A stretch of DNA of 64,000 nt, taken from assembly GCF_036323735.1 (NCBI RefSeq), contig NC_086020.1, positions 125,168,710-125,232,709 of the forward strand, written 5' to 3'. The position numbers and the translations under genes are program-made. The DNA is from Rattus norvegicus (taxonomy: Eukaryota; Chordata; Mammalia; Rodentia; Muridae). The notes beneath the pieces are model-generated. The model ran no database searches and had not been told where the DNA came from. It saw only the letters and a list, made by a program, of their open reading frames with translations. Of this stretch, positions 11,065 through 22,140 are shown one piece after another; the first letter of the stretch is position 1; each line of letters starts with the position of its first letter.

Positions 11065-13520
11065 CCAATAGCTGCATATCAGTTGAGTACATATCATGCA
11101 TGTTCTTTTGAGTCTGGGTTACCTCAATCTGGATGATATTTTCTAGTTCCATCCATTTGCTTGCAAAATTCATGATATCCTTATTTTTAAAGCTGAGTAG
11201 TATTCCATGTATAGATGTACCTCATTTTTCTGTATCTATTCTTCAGTTGAGGGACATCTGGGCTGTTTCCAGTTTCTATTATGAATAAAGCTTCTATGAA
11301 ACAGTGGAGTATCTTTTGGGTATATGGCCTGGAGTGGTAGAGCTGGGTCTCCAGGTAGAACTAATTGCAACTTTCTAAGAAACTGAAAGATTGCTTTCCA
11401 GAGTTTGCAATCCCACCAGTAATGGAGGAGTATTCCCCTCTCTCCACATCCCCACCAGCAGGAGCTGTCCCTTGTATTTTTGATCTTAGCCATTCTGATC
11501 TGTATGAGGTGGAATCTCGGTTTTTTTTTTTTTTTTGCATTTGCACTTCCCTGATAACTAAGGATATTGAGTATTTCTTAAATTGCTTCTCAGTTGTTCA
11601 AGATTTCTCTGTTGAGAATTCTCTGTTTAGCTCTTTACCCCATTTTTTAAATCGCATTTGGTTTATAGAGTTTAACTCCTTGGATTCTTTATATATTTTG
11701 AATAATAGCCTTCTGTCAAATGTAGGGTTAATGAAGATCTTTTCTCAGTCTCTAGGCTGATGTTTATCCTATTGACAATGTCCTTTGCCTTACAGAAGCT
11801 TTTCAGTTTCATGAAGTCTCATGTATCAATTGTTGATCTTAGGCATAAGCCTTTGGTGTTCTATTCAGGAACATGAAGGGGTGTTGTATTTGTTCAAAGG
11901 CTTTTTAGCATCTAATGAGATGATCATTTGACTTTTGTTTTTTAGTTTGTTCATATAGTGGATAATGTTGATTGATTTTCATATATTGAACCATCCCTGC
12001 ATCCCTGGAATGAAGCCTATTAATAGTGATGAGTGATATTTTTGGTGAGTTCTTAGATTTCATTTGCAAGAATTTTATTGAGAATTTTTTGTCTATGTTA
12101 AAAAATGAAATTGGTCTGAAGTTTTCTTTCTGTGTTGAGTGTGAGGTTTACGCATCAAGTTAACTGTGGCCTCATAGAATAAATTAGGTAGTGTTCCTTC
12201 TGTTTCTATGTTGTGGAATTAATTGAGGAATATTGTTATTAGCTCATTAGACGTTCAGGTATTATGTTCATATTTTCTAATTTTGTGGAGTACAGGCTTT
12301 TGAAGTAAGACTTAATGAGGTTTTGAATTTCCTCAGTTTCTGTTATGTCTCATTTCTGATTTTGTTAATTTGGACAATGTCTCTGTGTCTTCAGGTTAGT
12401 TTAGCTAAGACTTTGCCTATCTTGTTGATTTTCTCAAAGAAACAGCTTTTAGTTTTATTGAGTCACTGTAGTATTCTCTTTGTTTCTATCTGATTGGTTT
12501 CAGCACTGATTTTGACTGTTTCCTACAATTTACTCCTCTTGGGTTGTGTTTCCTTCTTTTGGTTCTAGAGTTTTCAACTATGCTGTCAAGTTGCTAGTAT
12601 AGGATCTCTCTATTTATGAAGGCACCTAGTGCTTTGAATTTTACTTTTAGCACTGCTTTCTCTGTGTCCCACAAGGTTGGGCATATTGCTTCTTCATTTT
12701 GATTGAATTTTAGGAAATCTTTAATTTATTTCTTTCTCTCCAGACCAAGTGTTCATTGAGTAGAGAGTTTCCATGACTATGTGGTCTTTCTGTTGTTTCT
12801 GTTGTTATTGAAGTCAATCCTTAATCCATGGTGGTCTGATAGAATGAAAGGGGTTATTTCAATCTTCTTATATCTGCTAAGGCTTGCTTTATGCCCAATT
12901 ATATGGTCAATTTTGGAAAAGGTTCTGTGAGGTGCTAAGAAAAAGGTACATTCTTCTGTTTTGGGGTGGAAGATTCTGTAGATATCTGTACATTCATTTG
13001 GTTCATTCAATCAGTTAGTTTCAGTGTTTCTCTGTTTGTTTTCTGTTTTGATCACCTGTTTATTGGTGAAACTGGAGTATTGAAGTCCCTTGCTATTATT
13101 GTGTGAGGTTCGATGTGTTTTGTGAGTGTTAGTGAAGTTCTTTGACAAATGAGGGTGCCCTTACATTTGGAGCATATTCAGAACTGAGATGTCCTCTTGA
13201 TGAATTATTCCTTTAATGAGTATAAAGTGTTTTTCCCCATCTCTTTGATAACTTTTGGTTGAATTCTTTAGATATTAGAATGGCTATACTAGGTTTTTTT
13301 GGGTGGGGCATGGGTTTGCTTAGGAAGTCATTTTCTAGATTTTACCCTAAGGTATTGCCTATCTTTCCTATTTTTGTTGTTGAGGTGTATTTCTCATGTG
13401 CAGCAGAATGATGGATCCTATTTTTGTACACTGTTTTTAAGCCTGTGGGTTTTTTTAATTGGTGAATTAAGTCCATTGAAGATGAGAGATATTAATGATC
13501 CATGATCATTTGTTCTGTTA
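11065..13520 (-). pseudogene. L1 ORF2 remnant lacking the reverse transcriptase core
   Basis: Recognisable - strand pieces are an endonuclease part (13010-12777: DIYRIFHPKTEECTFF, FSKIDHIIGH, SDHHGL) and a C-terminal part (11493-11236: GCGERGILLHYWWDC). The initial codons lie near 13520-13460. At about 11874 the sequence jumps from text corresponding to position ~8447 of the young L1 to text corresponding to ~7306, removing the FADD region. Stops and frameshifts occur throughout, so no enzyme can be made. Confidence 0.85.
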
Positions 13521-13535
13521 TTTTTATGTTGGAGT

Positions 13536-13540
<5 letters not shown>

Positions 13541-13588
<48 letters not shown>
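13541..13588. repeat. (GT)n microsatellite in the ORF1-ORF2 spacer of an old L1
   Basis: About 24 GT units. It sits where young copies have a short 'gcacacaaacataa' spacer, so it probably grew from a CA-containing seed in the L1. Confidence 0.9.
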
Positions 13589-13591
<3 letters not shown>

Positions 13592-13621
13592 TTCTCTTCT
13601 TTTTGTTTTTCTGTGAGATGA

Positions 13622-14985
13622 TTAAATTCTTATATTTTCATGGGTATAGTTACCCTTCTTGTGTTGGAGTTTTTCTTTTAATATCCTCTGTAGGGCTGGA
13701 TTAGTAGAAAGATATTGTTTTAATTTGACTTTATCATGGAATAGTTCAGTGTCTCCATTTATGATGATTGAGAATTTTGCTGGATAGAGTAGTCTAGAAT
13801 GATATCTCTTATCTCTTAGGGTCTGCAAGACATCTGTCAGGATCTTCTGGCTTTGAGGGTACCTATTGAGAAGATAGGTATAATTCTGATAAATCTGCCT
13901 TTATATATTACTTAGCCTTTTCCCCTTGAAGCTTTTAATATTTATTTTTTGTTCTGTTCATTTCACATTTTAATTTTATGTGGAAGGAGAATTTTCTTTT
14001 CTGGTCCAATCTTTATGGAATCCTTTAAGCTTCTTGTATGTTTATAACTATCTTTTTCTTTAGGTTAGGGAAGTTTTCTTCTATGATTTTGTTGCAGATG
14101 TTTTCTGACCCTTTGAATCCTCACCCTCTTCTATTCCTATGATCCTTAGGTTTGGTATTTTCATATTATCTCATATTTCCTGGATGTTTTGATTTAGGAA
14201 CTTTTAACATTTGGGTATTTTCTTTGGTCAATGTATCCATTTCTTCTATGGTATCTTCTATACTCAAGAGTCTCTCTTCCATCTCTTGTATTCTGTTGGT
14301 GATTATTGTTTCTGTAGTTCCTATTATCTTTCCTAGGTTTTCCATCTCCAGGGTTACTTCCATTTGTGTTTTCTTAACTGCTTCTTGTCTTAGTTAGTGT
14401 TTTATTGCTGTGACACTATGACCAAGCCAACTTTTATAAGAACAACATTTAATTAGGGTTAGCTTACAGGTTCAGAGGTTCAATCTATTATCATCAAGGC
14501 AGGAGCATGGCAGTGTCCAGGTAGGCATTGTATGGGAGAAGGTGAGACTTCTACATCTTTATCTGAAGGTTACTAGAATACTGGCTTCCAGGCAGCTAGG
14601 ATAACAGTCTTAAAGCCCATGCTCACAGTGACACACTTCCTCCAATAAGGTCATACCTATTCCAACAAGGATACACCTCCTAATAGTACCACTCCCTGGG
14701 TCAAGCATACTTAAACCACCATACTTCTATTTCCATTTTTAGGTCTTGGACTATTTTATTAATTTCATTTACCTGTTTGGTTGTATTTTCCTGTATTTCT
14801 TTAAGGGACTTGTTTCCTTTTTAAGGGATTCTACCTGTTTTACTGTGTTTTCCTCTATTTCTTTAAGGGAATTATTTATAACCTCTTTAAAAGCCTCTAT
14901 CATCTTCAAGAGATGGTATTTAAAGTCACCATCTTGCTCTTCAGGTGTGTTAGGATATCCAGGACTTGCTGTAGTAGAAATATTG
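13622..14985 (-). pseudogene. L1 ORF1 remnant, split by a hAT element
   Basis: The C-terminus (13828-13622) reads LLYPAKFSIIINGDTELFHD and YLSTNPALQRIL, matching ORF1 of the young copies. The coiled-coil part continues at 14363-14166 (NRIQEMEERLLSIEDTIEE). After the hAT insertion the N-terminal part resumes at 14732-14985 with SPGYPNTPEEQDGDFKYHLL. Stops and frameshifts separate these pieces, and the MARGK start region is missing. Confidence 0.88.
14389..14723 (-). mobile_element. Rodent hAT-like non-autonomous element (URR1/RCHARR1-like)
   Basis: Begins CTTAGTTAGTGTTTTATTGC on the + strand and contains 'caaggcaggagcatggcagt', 'gtgacacacttcctccaataa' and 'ccactccctgggtcaagcat'. This is the reverse orientation of the element at 21796-22140. 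The family name is from memory. It interrupts L1 ORF1. The flanks CTTCTTGT (14381-14388) and CTTCTATT (14724-14731) agree at 6 of 8 positions, consistent with an aged 8-bp hAT target duplication. Confidence 0.75.
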
Positions 14986-15479
14986 TATACATACTTGCCA
15001 TATTTTATTGGCTTCTGTTGGTTATGTTCTTTTTTTATAATGAAAGCATGTATTTCTCCATTGATAAACAATGGTGTAATGCACTGGACAAGTGGGGTAT
15101 GGAGAAATGGTACAGTTTGTATGCAGCATTTGTGGATCTCCTCTTCCCACCAGTCCTGTGGCTCTGCTTTGATACCCTTTACTACCTTCATGCATCCAGA
15201 TGGTATGATGACACCAAAAACCACCCCAAGCCACATGGTGCCATCTACATGCATCCTACCTTACTTTACCTGTTATTCCAATACAGTTTCAAACCATTTG
15301 CTGGAATACGGATACACAAAACTGAAGTAGCTATGATTAGAATTATTTAAAGCCTTCAGAAACTTTCCAAATATACTTGTGAAGTAGTCTTCCTACCCTC
15401 TCCAACAATCCAAACAAGACCACCCTTGCTCCGTAAGTCTGTCAGACTTGGTGGCTGCTCAGGGTTTTAGTCTGCCTTT
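14986..15479 (-). other. Probable 3' UTR of the NT5C2 retrocopy, plus unassigned DNA
   Basis: Lies between the NT5C2 stop codon (on the - strand, reading down in coordinate) and the truncated end of the old L1. A short A run on the - strand (about 15030-15037) and an AATAAA (15003-15008) could mark the old tail, but neither is convincing. Frames open on both strands at about 15010-15330 do not resemble a protein that I know. Confidence 0.4.
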
Positions 15480-17067
15480 TTATTCTTCCTCCTCCTCATC
15501 ATCATCATGGCAGTGTGTGATCTCCTGGGAGCCAGTAGGAAGAGGTTGGGGGGTTGTTCTCACTAATAAGCTGTTCACTTATAGTCAGTGTCTTTGAAAT
15601 CCACTGACATGAGGTTACAGGTGACAAGAGGGGAATCCATCTCATTGATATCCATGTGTGTATGTTCCACTATTGGTTTATACCAACAGTGGCATCAGGA
15701 CATGGGCAGCTCTGAAGAGGTAGCTGAATGGGTAGTACAGCAGACTGATGAATGGCACTGCATAGAGATCAGAGTAAAACATCACTTGGCTGGCGAAGAG
15801 TATCTACCAGGAGCCACTATGAAACAGGCTTCCCATCATCCTATAGCACATGTCCATGTCATGAGTTACTTTCTTAACCTGTCTCTGGATAAAACTAATG
15901 TCTAGGTGCAATGTTCATTATTTCTGCTATCCGGGTGTTTGTAGATTTCAGCCAAGAATACATTCAACTTTTGACGTTCTTCAAAAAGTGAATTCTTGTC
16001 ATTCCAGACGTGGAGCTCCTGTGCAAGTTCAGAAATCACCAAGAAAGTTCTCCACCCTTGTCATTTCTTTGACTTCAAAATGTCTCCAAAACTGTGGTCT
16101 CCAATATACAAAATGTCTTTGCCCTTAGCTCCCAAAAGTTCACAGATTATATCGGATGAACCTGCTGAGTATATGATGCCATGCTGCAGGGGTGCTGTGT
16201 AGGTGCCACTTTGCAGCTTTCCAGGTTTAGTGTCCACCTGATGTAGTGCCTTCTCTAGAAAAAGAGTGGTTTCTGTGTATCCACCAAAATCAGATCAAAG
16301 TAAGACTGCCATGGCCATTAGGAGTTTCCAGGCTTGGGGCCATGTTTCCACAAGGTAAGTCATGATTTTATCTCTGAATTTATAGTCACTGTTAGTGGCA
16401 AGAAATACTTTCCCTAATTCCTTCATTCAGCTCGGAAGCAGCAGCAACTTGACATCATTGACTAAATACTTCTGAAGATTTTCAACTGTCTTTTCCTTAA
16501 GAAAATGCTTGTAATAGACCGAGTCCACTATGTCTCTTACATCCTGGAACATACTCCAATAGGACAGGAAGAGGTCCCCATCTTTAAATCCTGTGTCACA
16601 ACTGGTATATCTAGGACAATTAATAAAAGTTCTACTAGGCAGGCCAACAGGTAGGTCTCTGGAAAATTGAACAGTGTGTTCAGAATATAAAACTATTCAG
16701 TATTATCTTGTTGGATAAATTTATTTGGATACTACTCTCTAGTTTCTGGTCCTCTTATGAAGTTGAATCCATTTGCACAAACCAAGAGGTTTCCATAGGC
16801 ATCAACTTTCAAAAGATTTCCATAGAGTGTGTCAAAGACAAGGCCTCTGGTAGGGAATGTAGAATCACATGCAAAGCTGAACATCTCCTGAGGACATCAA
16901 GGGTATAACCCATATCAAAACCAAAACACTTTATTTTTTCTATGGCTAAATCTGTTCACAAACACCCAGTGATAGGCTTCACGCTGATACTTTCTCAAGG
17001 CATTCTTATCCATGTTAGCAGGCACATCAGCTGCATTCTGTAAGCAATCTCTCCAGGAGGTCATCAT
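15480..17067 (-). pseudogene. Nt5c2-ps: Processed pseudogene of cytosolic purine 5'-nucleotidase (NT5C2)
   Basis: The parent enzyme dephosphorylates IMP/GMP in the cytosol and belongs to the HAD superfamily. The - strand reads from ATG at 17067 through NAADVPANMDKNALRKYQRE, then IEKIKCFGFDMGYT, KVFLATNSDYK, GAKGKDILYIGDHSFGD and LLYYPFSYLFRAAHVLMP, to an acidic Asp/Glu tail and TAA at 15480-15482. The order spans the full length of the family (about 560 residues) with no introns, so it is a retrocopy. Lesions: several frameshifts and stops, a span of 1,588 bp against about 1,686 expected, and DMD of catalytic motif I changed to DMG. It abuts, but is not part of, the old L1. I see no target-site duplication. 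The symbol is descriptive. Confidence 0.93.
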
Positions 17068-17885
17068 TTTATGTGTATAATGAATTCAGCACCACCACCC
17101 AGCAGCAATCCTAGCATGCAACTTGTTGATTATATTCTTGTGCCTGCCTTTTGCCAACTAATTGTCTCTGGTGTTGGTTGACCTGTGTGCCAATGCTGAA
17201 GCATGCCTTCAGGGAGGCAAGTGGAGCTGTGTGTCTTATTTGAAGAGGCCTTCTGTTTGTGCGTGTTAGTTAAGAGGTGGCCTCTTGGGATGTAGGCAGA
17301 GCTGTAGCATGGGGTGTTGCACATGCTATTCCAGGACCACCACTAATGTAGGCACACACCGGAAGTCCACCCTGGCTGGACAGAGCCCATGGCTGCTAGG
17401 CTTTATGGGGTCCCTTAGGTGAAAGGATTGGTATAGGAGAGTAGAAGTGTCTCACCTGTGCATGTCAGGTTAGAGCCAGATTGCTGGGGGGAGGGCAGGC
17501 AAAGCTGTGAGGTTGGGTGCTGTGTGCATTGCTTTGACTAGAGCATAAATTTAAATCTTGTGTGCCAAAACTCTAGACAATAGAGAGACAATATTTTTCT
17601 CTAGGAGGTTCCATGGATGATAAATATTTGGGGATTTACAGACCATGAAGTCTCTATTGTCGTTAAACTATGAATGAATGTAACTACTACAAGCATTCTA
17701 CTACAAATTTATTAACAGAAAGGGTGCAGGCCAGCTTTAGTTTGCTGAACTCTGTCCTAGGTAGCTAGGATAGGGCTATAAATCTAGTTCAGAGCATGCA
17801 GCACCATTTTCTGGCCACTGTGGATGCTGCATTCACACACATATACCCACACACAGACACACATATGTACATATCATTAAAAGAA
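17068..17885. other. No gene recognised
   Basis: The part next to the NT5C2 start may hold some 5' UTR of the retrocopy. About 17160-17560 is G-richer than its surroundings and may be an old repeat, but I cannot assign it. The rest is unassigned. Confidence 0.4.
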
Positions 17886-18095
17886 CACACACATGCTGGG
17901 TGTAAGTGGTGATGTACAGGCAGAAGCAGCTGGATCCCTGGAGCTTGCTGGTCAGCTGGCCTAGCTGTCAGTGAATTCCAGGTCACTGAGAGACCTTGTC
18001 TCAAAAAAGAATAAAAATAGTAGAAAATGTTTAGAATGACACCTAAGATTGACCTCTGCCTCCATAGTGATAACACTACCCACATGTACATGTAC
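17886..18095 (+). mobile_element. B4-type SINE (RSINE1-like)
   Basis: Shows 'ggcagaagcagctggatccc', 'tggagcttgctggtcagctg', 'ccaggtcactgagagacctt', 'gtctcaaaaaaga' and 'gacctctgcctccata', in the order typical of RSINE1/B4. It runs into pyrimidine-rich and CA/GA repeats. Confidence 0.8.
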
Positions 18096-18228
18096 ACACA
18101 GAGATTCTCTCTGTGTCTCTCTATATGTTTGTCTCTCTGTGTCTTTCTGTCTCTCTATCTCTGTCTCATCTCTGTCTCTGTCTCTCTGTCTCTGTCTCCC
18201 TCTCTCTGTCTCTCTGTCTCTGTCTCTG

Positions 18229-18302
<74 letters not shown>
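18096..18302. repeat. Compound microsatellite: CT/CTGT, then CA, then GA
   Basis: A pyrimidine tract of TCTC and CTGT units (18105-18238), about 15 CA units (18239-18267), then about 18 GA units (to 18302). Ser/Leu/Cys-rich open frames across it are artefacts of the repeats. Confidence 0.95.
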
Positions 18303-18304
<2 letters not shown>

Positions 18305-19203
18305 TCTTGTGTCTTTCTAAGAGCACCACCCCCATCAGATCAAAGCCCTACCACTACCACTCATGACCCCAATTCACTGTGGTCATCTCTTAACAAACTA
18401 AAGAAAGTTGCAGGGAGCCTTAGACTTCCACATAAGAACTGGGGCTATTATTACAGTATTTACTACTAATTTGTTTGCTCAAAAACTTCATCATATCCAA
18501 AACTTTCTTCCTGGGCTTTATCATTGGCTATACAGTAATTATTTGGACATTTGTCACAAAAGGAGAAAGGACATCTAAAACCTCAGAACAAAGAAACCTC
18601 TCCTGCTCCCCTCCACCTCCTGAGCTTTGCCTTTGCATCCAAGCACTGCAGGAGACAGGCAGGGACCAGCTGATAGATTACTCTCTGTCTGTCCCATGCA
18701 ACTGCGGCATTGTGGTGTCATAAACTTGTCAAAGAAAAGCCTAACACATCGCAGCAAACACATTCTCTGTTGACAGTGAGCTGATATTTAGTTCCAAAGT
18801 TCTTGCAATTATTGTGGTTCTCCCGATGCTAACTGAGTCTCCCAGGGGTTTCAATAGTTCTATTCATCAGCATAAAACCTGGCTGGGATGGTTTTTTCCT
18901 TTTCTTTCTGTTTTCCTTCTTATTGTTTTCCTAGGGTTTCATTGTAAGACTTAACAATTGTGTGACTTTAATCAAACAGATTGTTTGGAAAGGTTTTCCC
19001 AATGGGATTTTCTTCTGAACTCTTTCAAGATGACAGCCAGCTGGAACCTATTCATGGTTTCTGTGTCTCGAAAACAGGGAGGGGACAAACTGGACTGGAA
19101 GGAGAGAGATGGAACATCAGACCCCCAGCTTCCACATACATTTCACCAAATGTAATTATATTCTGGAGTGGCAGTCACAAATGAATATAAAACTGCTCAC
19201 ACA
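18303..19203. other. No gene recognised
   Basis: Unassigned sequence. Short frames on both strands show no recognisable domain. Confidence 0.5.
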
Positions 19204-19430
19204 GGTTAGCAGGATGGCTCAGTAGGTAGGATATGTGCTGTTCTTGCAAAGTTGGGCTTCAGAGTTCAACTGAGTCAGCTCACAATCCTCCATAACTAAT
19301 TCAAGGCAAGGGGATCCTACACCCTTTTCAGCATCTTTAGACACTGCATTCAGATGGACACACAGACACACATACATAATTTTATAAAAAAAAATTAAAA
19401 ATGAAAATTTGAAATAAATTTTTAAAAGCT
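19204..19430 (+). mobile_element. B2/B3-type SINE
   Basis: The tRNA-like head 'gttagcaggatggctcagta' is followed by 'ttcttgcaaagttgggcttc', 'aattcaaggcaaggggatcc' and an A-rich tail after CACACAGACACACATAC. It is diverged. Confidence 0.75.
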
Positions 19431-19772
19431 AGAGTACAGACAATTTTTTTGAAGCCACTCTTGAGACAGCAGAGTTTGGAGGAAGCTGAGATGTGACTTT
19501 TATGCATTTATGACAAGTTAGAACCTCTTTCGACTCAATGACAAATTGTTTCTCAAAGCAGAGTATTTTAATCTGTCACCTTTGAAAATACTCCCTAAGA
19601 CATTTGATAGCACAGTATTCTACCCACTGCAAACTGGTGCCATTTCACAGAAGTACCAACAATGTCTGCATTTCACCAAACATATCTGAGAGTTCTGAAG
19701 CACAATCTTGAATTATTACCCTCTCACTGCAAGACATTTATGGGTCAGGGGTTTGGCTTGATTTGGACCATT
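19431..19772. other. No gene recognised
   Basis: Unassigned sequence between two SINEs. Confidence 0.5.
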
Positions 19773-19785
19773 TCAATTATTTCTT

Positions 19786-19884
19786 TTTTTTTCTTTTCTT
19801 TTCTTTTTTTCGGAGCTGGGGACCAAACCCAGGGCCTTGCACTTACTAGGCAAGCGCTCTACCACTGAGCTAAATCCCCAACCC
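19786..19884 (-). mobile_element. ID (BC1-derived) SINE
   Basis: The - strand reads GGGTTGGGGATTTAGCTCAG, then GGTAGAGCGCTTGCCTAGTA, CAAGGCCCTGGGTTTGGTCC and CCAGCTCCG, followed by an A-rich tail with AAAG units (the T-rich run near 19786-19811 on +). The tRNA-Ala-derived head with A and B box text is clear. It is flanked by a perfect 13-bp duplication, TCAATTATTTCTT (19773-19785 and 19885-19897). Low divergence and the intact duplication point to a recent L1-mediated insertion; ID is especially abundant in rat. Confidence 0.95.
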
Positions 19885-20037
19885 TCAATTATTTCTTGAT
19901 ATTAAGGTTATGTGATAACAGACTAGCTTGATAACACCTCTTTGTCTACCCTGATGGGAAGAAAGGGAGTGCTAGACAGGATGGGATGTGTTTTAGGCTG
20001 ACCTCTTATAGTCAAAGTCAGAACAAAAGTGTCAATG

Positions 20038-20235
20038 AGGCCACTGAGATGGCTTATTGGTTAAAGGTGTCAAGCCTAACTCTGTAAGATCAATCCTCAG
20101 GACAGACATGGTGGAAAGAGAGAAACAACTTACCCATTTTGTCCACCAACACCCCCCCACCCATACACTACATGTCCTACATGTGTGCATATACCAAGAC
20201 ATATTTATACACATATGAACTGATAAAAAAGAAAA
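20038..20235 (+). mobile_element. B2/B3-type SINE
   Basis: Starts 'aggccactgagatggcttat', with 'ggttaaaggtgtcaagccta', 'agatcaatcctcaggacaga' and 'catggtggaaagagagaaac', then a CA/TATA-rich region and a short A tail. It is diverged. Confidence 0.75.
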
Positions 20236-21440
20236 CTCCCACATACATCAACCAATTCTTTACCTATAAAAACATGTTTACAATGGATGACTATCTTCAA
20301 TTGCTTCTGAGAATCTTGTTGATGTCCCATCTTCATAACCATTTCTCCTCCCTCTTTAGTGATGGTTCCTGATGTCTAGCCCACACTGATGTCTTTACCA
20401 TATCACTACCTTTTTATTTTCCCAGGTCATCTGCTTCCTACACTGTTGAGATCTTCAAACACTACTTCTCCTTCTGAGCTTTGTCTATCTGGGATCATGT
20501 ACCCTGAAATATCATCATTACTATAATCCCTTACCCTGCAGTCTCATCGTTACCACAATCCCTCCCTCCAACAATGGTTCCTTAGATAACCCCTCTTTAC
20601 ATAACACCTTAATTCCTATTCTCTTCAATGTATCTTGTAGTGCCATCTGCTGAAACACATACAAAAACACGTATGCAGAAACATGTATACACAAACATAT
20701 ACACACAAACATAGACATAAACATATATACACATATATCCTCTTTTCTCCAATTCAAAACAATTCTGATTGTTGTATCTACAAAAGACACAATAATCAGC
20801 ACCAGGGCCTCTGCATATATATCATAGCTTTTAACTTAATATTTTATAGCCTCTTGACTGTGAGAAGCCATGGGTCTCTGAATCTTGTGCCTGCTCTTAG
20901 GACTCTTTTCATCCTGTTCAGTTGCCATGTCCAACTTCAATATATGATAGCTTTTCCTTCATCTTATTATATTTTATTTCTCCAAAAACAACCTAACAAA
21001 CTCCTTGAAAATAACACTGTAATTTCTCTCTCTAGTTCTCCATTTTCAGGCCAATATAAATTCCTGTGTTGCCCAAATGCAATAGGTCATAAGTTGTCAC
21101 AAAAGTACAATTTTTCAACTTAAACATTGTTTAACTGGTCTTTGTGCTATTAAGAACCATCTGTGATGGAACTCAGCAATTGCTTTGGAATTCTGTTATA
21201 TCCATTCTCCTTTCCTTGAGACCTTTGAAGAAAAAATTCCTTAAGTACATACTTAGTCTTTATATGCTCACTAGTTTCAGTTTATATTTCTCTAGTTACA
21301 TGTATCATCGTACTTTGAGATAACAAAGGACAGAAATATATCAGGTCTTTGCTAAGTAAAGTTTATGTTCAGATAAAATTTTACAAATATATACTGTCTT
21401 TTATAGGTAGAGTGTTTTCATTGTTCATGTTTTAACTAGA
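20236..21440. other. No gene recognised; ACAT-rich tract
   Basis: About 20655-20745 is an ACAT/ACACAA-rich degenerate tandem tract. The remainder, including a 146-codon frame at 20683-21123, shows no domain that I recognise. Confidence 0.5.
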
Positions 21441-21640
21441 AAGATGGCTTTATTTATTTACCTTCTTTCCATTGATGTGTGGCTGTATGTGTCTATGTGT
21501 ATGAGTGTGCAAGTCTGTGCTGGGTCCTATGAAGGGTTATGGAAGAAAGCATTAGCTCTCTTAGAGTTGGAGTTACAATCTTTTGAGATGTAGGGCTGAT
21601 GCTGAGAATTGAACTAGAAATGGTGTTTTATCACAGAAAT
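21441..21640 (-). mobile_element. Degenerate B3-type SINE, antisense
   Basis: The + strand shows 'tgtgtatgagtgtgcaagtc', 'ttagagttggagttacaatc' and 'gctgatgctgagaattgaac', the reverse of B3 text. Boundaries are approximate. Confidence 0.55.
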
Positions 21641-21795
21641 AGAAAAGTAAATGATAAACCTATCCTAAGATTGGGCTTTTACATTAAGCCTTTTATAAAT
21701 CTTCCACTCACATGTACCTTGTGTCTACTATACACTGAAATGGTGATGTGATCTCATTAGTTAGGATTGATTCTTTCACATCAGACTCTGTGACA

Positions 21796-22140
21796 GTAGT
21801 GGTTTCAATGAGAACTGTCCCAATAGTCTCTGGCATCTGAACATTTAGTCCCTAGAAGATAGCAATGTTTTAGGATGTTTAAGAGGTGTGACCTTGTTGG
21901 AGGAAGTTTGTCATGGAAGGCAAGCTTTGAGAGCTTAAAGCATTGCCCTTGTTCCAATTTATTCTCTCTATTTTTTGCTTACAGTTAGAACTGTGAACTC
22001 TCAACTTCCTGCTTCTATGGCTATGCCTGCTGCTTGCTTGCCTACATGATGGACTTTCATCCATTTACAACTGTAAACTCAAATAACCTATCTTATAATT
22101 AATGTTGGTCATGGTGCTATGTCATGACAATAACACAGTA
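21796..22140 (+). mobile_element. Rodent hAT-like non-autonomous element
   Basis: Starts 'agtagtggtttcaatgagaa' and continues with 'atctgaacatttagtcccta', 'gaggtgtgaccttgttggag', 'ggaagtttgtcatgg', 'gtcatggtgctatgtcatga' and 'caataacacagtaac'. Same family as 14389-14723, opposite orientation. A second, partial copy begins immediately after it. Confidence 0.75.

Larger units (their letters stand above)
10621..14985 (-). mobile_element. Old L1 on the - strand with internal deletion and a hAT insertion
   Basis: Read on the - strand it contains ORF1 remains (14985 down to 13622), ORF2 remains (about 13520 to 11065) and 3' UTR (to 10621). All frames carry stops and indels. A hAT-like element interrupts ORF1 at 14389-14723. 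About 1.1 kb of ORF2, including the reverse-transcriptase catalytic box, is missing at a junction near 11874. The 5' end is truncated inside ORF1, near the codons for ASPGYPNTPEEQD, so there is no 5' UTR. Confidence 0.9.

Noticed and set aside
14746..15330. 194-codon + strand frame as a gene
   Set aside because: Its first half is the antisense of L1 ORF1, so at least that part is a shadow. The second half is reported separately as unexplained.
18027..18469. Three overlapping frames rich in Ser/Leu/Cys and His/Thr
   Set aside because: They are readings of the CT, CA and GA microsatellites in different frames.
20683..21123. 146-codon frame on the + strand
   Set aside because: It begins in an ACAT-rich repeat. 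The composition and lack of any domain suggest chance.
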